6,566 bases of DNA from a bacterium (lineage in GTDB: Bacteria; Gemmatimonadota; Gemmatimonadetes; Gemmatimonadales; Gemmatimonadaceae), in NCBI GenBank assembly GCA_021802745.1, contig JAJZRK010000180.1, positions 1-6,566 on the forward strand, given 5' to 3'. The translations under genes and the position numbers were made by a program. Shown in pieces: positions 1 to 6,566 of the stretch; position 1 is the first letter of the stretch, and each line of letters begins with the position of its first letter. The notes beneath the pieces were generated by a model, which was not told the origin of the DNA, searched no databases, and saw only the letters and a program-made list of their open reading frames with translations.

Positions 1-305
1 GAGGCGTCCATGGCCAGCACCACATCGCCGCCGCGCGTGCGAATGAGTTCACGCGCGATGCCCCACCGCGGCCCCGCGAACGCGATGGAGGTCAGCACCG
101 CCGCCGCGCCCAGCCGGATGGCGCGCCGCAATCCTGCCGCGGTGGCCGCCGTCGGCGCGAGCCGCTGGAGCGCGGCCGCGCCGCCGAGTTGGGCGAGCCG
201 CTGGCTCCGCCGGCGCTGCCAGAGCCAGGCGGCGGACGCGCCCAGCGCCGCGACGAACAGCGCGACGAGCAGCAGCAGCGGCCGTTCCCACGCGATCATC
301 GTCAT
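1..305 (-). CDS. BatB-like membrane vWA protein, N-terminal part (cut by window edge)
   Basis: An open frame starts at the ATG at 305-303 and runs off the left edge after 101 complete codons. The start overlaps the stop of the upstream vWA gene in an ATGA, the same junction type as its neighbours. Two hydrophobic segments are visible, about residues 8-28 and 62-78, separated by a basic loop (RRRSQR). By the positive-inside rule this loop is cytoplasmic, so what follows would lie in the periplasm. The last visible residues read DVVLAMDA, and the two remaining bases force Ser next. This gives the start of a DxSxS MIDAS motif exactly where a vWA domain should begin. Bat-type clusters usually carry two membrane vWA genes side by side, so a BatB-like role is the best guess. 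The rest of the vWA domain, and any C-terminal TPR region, lie outside the window. Confidence 0.85.
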   Translation of the reverse strand, partial: MTMIAWERPLLLLVALFVAALGASAAWLWQRRRSQRLAQLGGAAALQRLAPTAATAAGLRRAIRLGAAAVLTSIAFAGPRWGIARELIRTRGGDVVLAMDA

Positions 306-1297
306 GGCAGCGGCCCCCGCCACGCGAGGAGGGCAAGCTCGAGCATGAGCGCGGCGAGCGCGAGGCCGAGCGGATAGACGTAGAGCTCGTTGTACCGCAC
401 GTAGCGCGAGGCGCGCACCGGCACGCGTTCGAGCCGGTCAATCTGCTCGTAGATGCGCTGCAGCGCCGCGCCGTCACGGGCGCGGAAGTAGCGCCCCTCG
501 GTGCCGTGGGCGATGTCGGTGAGCAGCGGCTCGTCAATCTCGACCCTGCGATTCTCGTAGCGCAGGCCGAAGACGCCGCGCCCCACCGGCACCGGCGCCA
601 TCCCCTCGCTGCCCACGCCGATGGTGTAGATGCGAATGCCCAGCGACGCGGCCGCCTGCGCGGCCGTGCGCGGGTCAATGGCGCCGCGGTTGTTCACGCC
701 GTCGGTGAGCAGGATCATCACCTTCGACCGCCCCGGCGCGTCGCGCAGCCGGTTGGCCGCCGTGGCGATGGCGGTGCCGATGGCGGTGCCGTCCTCGAGC
801 TGCCCCGATTGCAGGTTGTCCACCGCCGCCAGCACGACAGGATAGTCCACCGTGAGCGGCACCTGCGTGAGCGCCTCGCCGGAGAACGAGACGAGCCCGA
901 TGGCATCGGAGGAGCGCGCGAGCACGAACTGCTTGATCTTCTCCTTGGCCACTTCGAGACGATTCTGCGGCTGGAAGTCCTCGGCGAGCATTGAACTCGA
1001 CAGGTCCACGACGAGCATGATGCTGATCCCCTCGCCGGTCACCTGTTCCGTGCGCGCCCCGGTGCGAGGGCGCGCCAGCGCCATGGTGCCGGCAATGAGC
1101 GCCGTGATCCGCAGGGCGAGCAGCGCGCGCGCGGCCCATCGGCCGCGGGCCGGGCCCGCGCGCAGCACGTCCACACGCGAGAAGAGGATCGCGTCGGGGT
1201 GCCGGCGGCGGCGCCAGCGCAGCCAGGCCAGCACGAGCGGGAGGAGGAGCAGCCACCAGGGGGACGCGAGCTCCCATCCGCGCAGCACGGGAATCAT
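302..1297 (-). CDS. BatA-like membrane-anchored vWA domain protein
   Basis: This 331-residue protein is probably an inner-membrane vWA protein of the MoxR/Bat system, binding a divalent metal and a protein partner through its MIDAS site. Hydrophobic segments are at about 13-26, 57-75 and 303-327. The RWRRRR stretch after the first one suggests that the vWA domain (about 92-290) faces the periplasm and that the short C-terminus is cytoplasmic. The MIDAS set looks complete: DLSSS at 98-102, Thr171 in DGTAIG and Asp199 in LLTDG. Length and layout (two N-terminal helices, vWA domain, one C-terminal helix) match BatA-type proteins. The ATG start overlaps the stop of the BatD-like gene in an ATGA, and its own stop overlaps the next vWA gene in the same way. 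Family assignment is firm. The choice of BatA over BatB rests on gene order, and the ligand is unknown. Confidence 0.93.
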   Translation of the reverse strand: MIPVLRGWELASPWWLLLLPLVLAWLRWRRRRHPDAILFSRVDVLRAGPARGRWAARALLALRITALIAGTMALARPRTGARTEQVTGEGISIMLVVDLSSSMLAEDFQPQNRLEVAKEKIKQFVLARSSDAIGLVSFSGEALTQVPLTVDYPVVLAAVDNLQSGQLEDGTAIGTAIATAANRLRDAPGRSKVMILLTDGVNNRGAIDPRTAAQAAASLGIRIYTIGVGSEGMAPVPVGRGVFGLRYENRRVEIDEPLLTDIAHGTEGRYFRARDGAALQRIYEQIDRLERVPVRASRYVRYNELYVYPLGLALAALMLELALLAWRGPLP

Positions 1298-2228
1298 GCC
1301 CCCCTCCGTCGGCCGCGCGGTCCCTTGCCACGGTCGGCCGCGGCCAGGCGCGCCTCGTACGCCGTCTGCACGTCACGCACGACACTGCGGGCCGCACTCG
1401 ACACGGCCGATACGCGCGCCGCATCGGCGCTTGCGCCGGCAAACTTCACGGCGTCCGCGACGTCGAGCACGTCGGCCACCTCCTCGGGGAGGATCGGCAG
1501 ACGGTGCTCGGCGAGCGACGCCACGTACTCCCGGGTGGTGAGGCCGTCGGTCGCCTCCGGGAAACGCCGCGTGAGATAGGCGCGCATCACCTCGGCGTAC
1601 GCCAGCACCGCGCGGCCGGGCTCACCCGCGTCGGCGAGGGCGAGCGCATCCACGGCGGCGAACGCCGCCTGCGACTCGGCGAACGGGTCGAGCACGGGGA
1701 GCGCGTCGTGGCGCTTCCGCCACGCGCGGCGCAGCATCACGGCAATGGCCAGCACACCGGCGGCCACGAGCGCCCACCGCCACCACTGCGGAGGGGGCGC
1801 AATGGGCGGGCGCGCCGCGCGCGGCACCTGCGCCGCCATATCGGCCGGCAGCATGGTCGTCACCTCGACCTGCACGGGCCCGACGGCCAGCGTCTCGTTG
1901 CCGCGCAATTGCTCCCAGCGCACGTCCCCGAGCGGCACCACCCGCCGCCCCGGCTCCCAGGCGATGAAGCGATACGAGGCGGTCTGGTCGAAGCGTTCGC
2001 TCGTGGAGCGGTCCTCGATGGCGCGCGGATCGAGCGCCTCGATGGCGCCGGTGGAATCGGGCACCGCCGGGAACCTGATGACGGAGCCGGCCGGTGCCTG
2101 GACGCGCACGCGCACCGTGAATGGCTCGCCCACCGCCACGGTGACCGGGTTCACGTCCACGCCAACCTGCGGCCGCGCGCCTGGATCCTGCAGGGCGAGC
2201 GCCAGCAGCACCGGCAGCATCCACGACG

Positions 2229-2232
<4 letters not shown>
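1294..2232 (-). CDS. Compact BatD-like membrane protein with DUF4381-type cytoplasmic module
   Basis: This 312-residue protein appears to have three parts. A short hydrophobic N-terminus (about 4-14) could be a signal peptide, although it has no basic residues before it. A beta-rich domain at about 20-128 has the VNPVTVAVGEPFTVRV pattern of BatD/oxygen-tolerance proteins. One membrane helix (about 151-167) is followed by a basic stretch and a helical domain (about 180-295) with a YLTRRFPEATDGLTTREYV segment and a later DAVKFAG. That resembles the C-terminal module of BatD and DUF4381 proteins. The beta domain would be periplasmic and the helical domain cytoplasmic. Bacteroides-type BatD proteins are usually much longer, so this is a reduced form. 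The GTG start gives a GTGA overlap with the DUF58 stop. An in-frame ATG at 2220-2218 is possible, and neither has a clear ribosome binding site. It lies between the DUF58 and vWA genes, so it may link cytoplasmic and periplasmic partners. Biochemical function is unknown. Confidence 0.82.
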
Positions 2233-4129
<1,897 letters not shown>

Positions 4130-4220
4130 GGAAGGCTCAGCATGGGGTGAGAGCGGCGGAGACAGACGGAGGACGAGAGACGGGAGACGGGAGATGCCGC
4201 CCCGAGGTCAGCCGATCTTC
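4130..4220 (-). other. rluB-moxR intergenic gap, C-rich and G-poor leader
   Basis: This is the only non-coding gap in the window. On the transcript strand, 4195-4141 contains 28 C, 16 U, 8 G and 3 A in 55 bases, a sharp C-over-G excess with many UC and CC steps. Such unstructured pyrimidine-rich RNA resembles Rho-utilisation sites, so this may end the scp/rluB transcript. It could equally be just the untranslated leader of the ATPase gene. No convincing -35/-10 pair and no Shine-Dalgarno sequence before the GTG at 4129 can be seen. The function is inferred from composition alone. Confidence 0.4.
4164..4195. repeat. Degenerate 7-base tandem repeat (AGACGGG units)
   Basis: Four adjacent heptamers on the plus strand begin at 4164, 4171, 4178 and 4185, followed by a partial unit AGAT. 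They read agacgga, ggacgag, agacggg and agacggg, so two copies are identical and two are diverged. A further gagac lies just before, at 4159-4163. One strand is almost purely purine. The array fills most of the gap between the rluB and MoxR genes. It may be a neutral simple repeat, or it may supply the evenly spaced pyrimidine dinucleotides of a Rho-binding transcript. Confidence 0.7.
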
Positions 4221-4235
4221 CTACCCCGGATCGGC
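4211..4235 (-). terminator. Inverted repeat around the rluB stop codon, weak terminator candidate
   Basis: Perfect 7-base arms GCCGATC (4211-4217) and GATCGGC (4229-4235) flank an 11-base loop that contains the rluB TAG stop (4223-4221). The transcript could form a stem-loop here. The sequence after the stem is TGACCTCGGGG, with no U-tract, so it does not look like a standard intrinsic terminator. A competing 5-bp stem (4224-4228 with 4238-4242) is also possible. It may instead protect the 3' end of the transcript, or arise by chance in GC-rich DNA. Confidence 0.25.
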
Positions 4236-4961
4236 GTCGGGGATCAGGCCGAGCGAGGCGATGATGTTGAGTTCCTTGGCCGTGAGCGCTCGCGACGCAC
4301 CCGGCGGCAGGGAGCCCAGCTTGACTGGCCCGAACTGCGTGCGCACGAGGCGGCGCACCTCGAGGTCGAGCGCCTCGCAGAGCCGGCGCACCTCGCGGTT
4401 GCGCCCCTCGCGAATGGTGATCGAGACCTGCCACTGGCGGTCGGCGCCCTGCACGGCGTCCACGGCCACGGGGCGCACGAACCCGTCCTCCAGCTCCACG
4501 CCCGCGCGCGCGCGGCGCACGGCCGTCGGCACGTCGCCGCGTGCGACGACCACGTACGTGCGCTCGATCTCGGACGACGGATGGGTCAGCCGGTGCGCAG
4601 CCTCGCCATCGGTCGTGAGCAGCAGCACGCCCTCGGTGAGGTAGTCGAGCCGCCCGACGTACGTGAGCCCCGGCACATCGGGAATGAGGTCAAAGACGGT
4701 GCGGCGGTCGCTGCCATCGGGGCGCGACGTGAGCACCCCGGCCGGCTTGTGGAGCACGAGCCACGTGGGCTTCTGCGGCCGGGCCAGTGGCTTGCCGTCC
4801 ACGGTGATGAGGTCGTGCGCCGGGTCCACGCTCTGCCCGGTGCGCGCGACGGCGCCGTTCACCTGCACGCGTCCCGCCGCGACGAGCTCCTCGGCCTTTC
4901 GGCGCGACGCGACCCCGGCGCGGGCGAGCGCGCGGTGAATCCGCATCGCGCCGCTCGTCAC
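4221..4961 (-). CDS. rluB: RsuA/RluB-family rRNA pseudouridine synthase
   Basis: This 246-residue enzyme isomerises a uridine in ribosomal RNA to pseudouridine. An S4 RNA-binding domain occupies about residues 6-53 (MRIHRALARAGVASRR, then GRVQVNG). The catalytic domain has LHKPAGVLTS (70-79), the active-site motif GRLDYLTEGVLLLTTDG with the presumed nucleophile Asp106, and the EGRNREVRRL block (185-194). The RsuA/RluB/RluE/RluF family is certain. RluB (23S rRNA helix 89 site) is preferred because this subtype commonly lies beside scpAB, but RsuA-type specificity cannot be excluded. The GTG start at 4961 makes a GTGA overlap with the scpB stop and has AGAGG four bases upstream. An ATG at 4946 (codon 6), where related proteins often begin, is an equally plausible start. 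It appears to be the last gene of the scp operon. Confidence 0.95.
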   Translation of the reverse strand: MTSGAMRIHRALARAGVASRRKAEELVAAGRVQVNGAVARTGQSVDPAHDLITVDGKPLARPQKPTWLVLHKPAGVLTSRPDGSDRRTVFDLIPDVPGLTYVGRLDYLTEGVLLLTTDGEAAHRLTHPSSEIERTYVVVARGDVPTAVRRARAGVELEDGFVRPVAVDAVQGADRQWQVSITIREGRNREVRRLCEALDLEVRRLVRTQFGPVKLGSLPPGASRALTAKELNIIASLGLIPDADPG

Positions 4962-5533
4962 GAGACCTCTTCGTGATGGATGACCTGCTCCAGCGTCTCG
5001 GGCTCGCGGGCGCGCAGGGCGACCGCCAGCTCGTCGGTCCGCGGCAGCTCCTCGAGATGGCGCAGGGCAAACTGCTCGAGAAACGCATCGGTGGTGCCGT
5101 ACAGCAGCGGGCGGCCGAGCGCCTCGGAGCGGCCCACGACGTCAATGAGGCCGCGCTCGTGCAGCGACTTGACCACGCTCCCCACGTCCACGCCGCGGAT
5201 CTCCTCGATCTCGGCGCGGCCGATCGGCTGGCGATAGGCGATGATGGCGAGCGTCTCGAGCGCCGCCGGCGACAGGCGCCGCGGCCGCAGCGCCATCTGC
5301 GCGCGTTCGATGGCCTCGGTGTACTCGGGGCGGGTCAGGATCTGCCAGCCGCCGCCGGCATCCACCAGCTCGACGGCGTGGCCGTCCACGTCGTAGTGCT
5401 CGCGCAGTTCGTCGAGCGCGGCCTGCACGGCCGCGGGCGACGCCTCGGCGTCGAGCGCCGCCAGTTCGTCGGTGGGAATGGGGCGCGGGCTCGCGAAGAG
5501 CGCGGCCTCAAGCAGCTTCGCCAGCGAATTCAC
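4958..5533 (-). CDS. scpB: Segregation and condensation protein B (ScpB)
   Basis: ScpB is a small dimer that binds the middle of ScpA and, with Smc, forms the bacterial condensin that compacts and separates chromosomes. From the GTG at 5533 the protein has 191 residues, typical for the family. It has two winged-helix domains, about 4-72 and 87-156. The second opens with the hallmark LSPAALETLAIIAYRQPIGRAEI and ends with GRPLLYGTT. The open frame extends to a TTG at 5554, but the GTG is preferred because GGAG stands seven bases before it and the following NSLAKLLEAALF matches usual ScpB N-termini. The gene then overlaps the scpA 3' end by 26 bases, so its ribosome binding site lies inside scpA. 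The acidic C-terminal tail is unremarkable. The stop overlaps the rluB start. Confidence 0.96.
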   Translation of the reverse strand: MNSLAKLLEAALFASPRPIPTDELAALDAEASPAAVQAALDELREHYDVDGHAVELVDAGGGWQILTRPEYTEAIERAQMALRPRRLSPAALETLAIIAYRQPIGRAEIEEIRGVDVGSVVKSLHERGLIDVVGRSEALGRPLLYGTTDAFLEQFALRHLEELPRTDELAVALRAREPETLEQVIHHEEVS

Positions 5534-6293
5534 GCTTGATCTCCACGGAGGCAAAGGGTCGGGGCTGGGTCAGGCGCAGTTCGCCGCGCCGTGCGAGCTC
5601 GAGCAGGGCGAGCAGGCCGGAGAGCACTTCCCACGGCTCGGCGCCGGGCGGCACCACGTCGCGGAACCGCGCAATGGCGCGCAGGGCGATGACGGCGCGC
5701 ACGACGGCAATGAAGCCGTCCACGTCAATGGGGCGCGAGATCACGTCGTGCACGTCGGGGCGCTGCGCATGCCGGAGCACGCGGTCCACGGCGGCGAGCA
5801 GCTCGCCCAGCGACAGGGCGAGCGGCGCCTGCACGAGCGGCGTGAGCACCGCCGGCACGTACGTCCGGGCGAACCGGTTGCGGCGATCCTCCCCGAGCCG
5901 TTCGAGCACGTCCACCACCTCGCGCATCTGCTGGTACTCGAGCAGGCGCCGCACCAGCTCGGCGCGCGGGTCCTCCCACGTCTCCTCGCCGTCGGGGCGC
6001 GGGAGCAGCATCTGCGCCTTGATGCGCAGCAGCCGCGCCGCCATCTCGAGATAGTCGGCGGCCTCGTCGAGCTTCAGCGAGTGCATGCGCACGATGAACT
6101 GCTGGCAGATGCGCGCGACGGGAATGTCGTAGATGTCCACCTTCTCGTCGCGGATGAGCGAGAGCAGCAGGTCGAGCGGCCCGCTGTAGTGCGGCAGGTC
6201 CACGACGAACCCGGTCTCGGTGACGGCGGGCGGCGCGCCGCCGGCGACGTCGGGCGTGCGGAGTACGGAGACGTCGGTCTTCACGTCGTCCAT
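5508..6293 (-). CDS. scpA: Segregation and condensation protein A (ScpA, kleisin)
   Basis: ScpA is the kleisin that bridges the two heads of the Smc dimer and recruits ScpB. The 261-residue product has the family's features in order. The N-terminal region YSGPLDLLLSLIRDEKVDIYD (36-56) leads into the Smc-neck-binding helix AADYLEMAARLLRIKAQMLL (78-97). An acidic linker with the ScpB-binding segment follows. A C-terminal winged helix (about 217-255; LLALLELARRGELRLTQ) should contact the Smc cap. About 30 residues precede the conserved start of the fold, a mildly long and unconserved N-terminal extension. The ATG at 6293 overlaps the protease gene by 13 bases and lacks a visible Shine-Dalgarno sequence, so translation probably depends on coupling to that gene. 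A GTG at codon 31 is a less likely alternative start. Confidence 0.96.
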   Translation of the reverse strand: MDDVKTDVSVLRTPDVAGGAPPAVTETGFVVDLPHYSGPLDLLLSLIRDEKVDIYDIPVARICQQFIVRMHSLKLDEAADYLEMAARLLRIKAQMLLPRPDGEETWEDPRAELVRRLLEYQQMREVVDVLERLGEDRRNRFARTYVPAVLTPLVQAPLALSLGELLAAVDRVLRHAQRPDVHDVISRPIDVDGFIAVVRAVIALRAIARFRDVVPPGAEPWEVLSGLLALLELARRGELRLTQPRPFASVEIKREFAGEAA

Positions 6294-6566
6294 GGCGTCA
6301 GGAGGATGTAAGGGGTGACGACATTCACGGCGAGCCGGTCGAGCCAGATGGCGGGCGCCATCCAGGCGCGCAGCACCGGCCCGCCGAACATCAGCAGCAG
6401 GATCAGGATCAGGAACCCGTAGCGCGCCACCTGCTGGTAGCGCAGCGCCCAGCGCACGGGGAGCAAGTGCTTGATGACGTGCGACCCGTCGAGCGGCGGG
6501 AGCGGCATCAGGTTGAAGACGGCGAGCAGGAGATTGATGAAGATGCCAAGCCGGAACATCACCTGC
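6281..6566 (-). CDS. Site-2 protease family (M50) membrane metalloprotease, C-terminal part
   Basis: The frame is open to the right window edge, so only the last 94 complete codons are seen and the true start lies outside. The segment INLLLAVFNLMPLPPLDGSH is the second catalytic motif of site-2 zinc proteases: the Asp of LDG is a zinc ligand, and the motif sits in a membrane helix. A second hydrophobic helix (YGFLILILLLMFGG) follows, then a short tail with an amphipathic stretch. The HExxH zinc motif should lie upstream, beyond the window. Family members cleave membrane proteins within the bilayer; the substrate of this one is unknown. Its position directly before scpA and scpB is a common bacterial arrangement, and the 13-base overlap with scpA implies co-transcription. 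Confidence 0.92.
   Translation of the reverse strand, partial: QVMFRLGIFINLLLAVFNLMPLPPLDGSHVIKHLLPVRWALRYQQVARYGFLILILLLMFGGPVLRAWMAPAIWLDRLAVNVVTPYILLTPWTT

Noticed and set aside
6299..6313. AGGAGGATGTAA on the plus strand, a perfect-looking ribosome binding site with ATG and immediate stop
   Set aside because: It lies on the non-coding strand inside the protease gene, and the spacing leaves no room for a proper start. It is a chance match.
6392..6416. Short repeats of the type CAGGAT/ATCAGG in the protease gene
   Set aside because: They encode the Ile/Leu-rich membrane helix FLILILLL and are explained by its low-complexity codons.

Overview
All recognisable genes in this high-GC window lie on the minus strand, so the window is transcribed from right to left. 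It looks like a chromosomal segment of a GC-rich, Gram-negative-type bacterium with many GTG starts. Gene content and order would fit Gemmatimonadota, but that is an impression from protein style and synteny and cannot be proved from this window. There are no mobile elements, tRNA or rRNA genes, CRISPR arrays or prophage signs.

Right half (6566 to 4221), a housekeeping cluster. In transcription order it holds the 3' part of a membrane site-2 (M50) metalloprotease gene, scpA and scpB (the kleisin and winged-helix partners of the Smc condensin), and an RsuA/RluB-family rRNA pseudouridine synthase. Neighbouring genes overlap by 13, 26 and 4 bases, so they are almost certainly one transcription unit.

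A 91-base gap (4130-4220) is the only real intergenic space. On the transcript strand it is C-rich and G-poor, and it contains a degenerate 7-base tandem repeat. A perfect 7-bp inverted repeat surrounds the rluB stop codon. No U-tract terminator, clear promoter or Shine-Dalgarno sequence is visible. A Rho-type termination region is a reasonable guess.

Left half (4129 to 1), a MoxR/Bat-type cluster. In order: a MoxR AAA+ ATPase, a soluble DUF58 protein with a von Willebrand A (vWA) fold, a compact BatD-like membrane protein, a BatA-like membrane vWA protein with a complete metal-binding (MIDAS) motif, and the first 101 codons of a second, BatB-like membrane vWA protein cut by the window edge. 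Every junction is a 4-base GTGA or ATGA overlap, which implies translational coupling and roughly matched expression. Predicted topology puts the two membrane vWA domains and the BatD beta domain outside the inner membrane, and the MoxR ATPase, DUF58 protein and BatD C-terminal module inside. This fits a trans-envelope complex in which a cytoplasmic AAA+ chaperone acts with metal-dependent vWA adaptors. The substrate of such clusters is poorly defined, which makes this the least understood part of the window.
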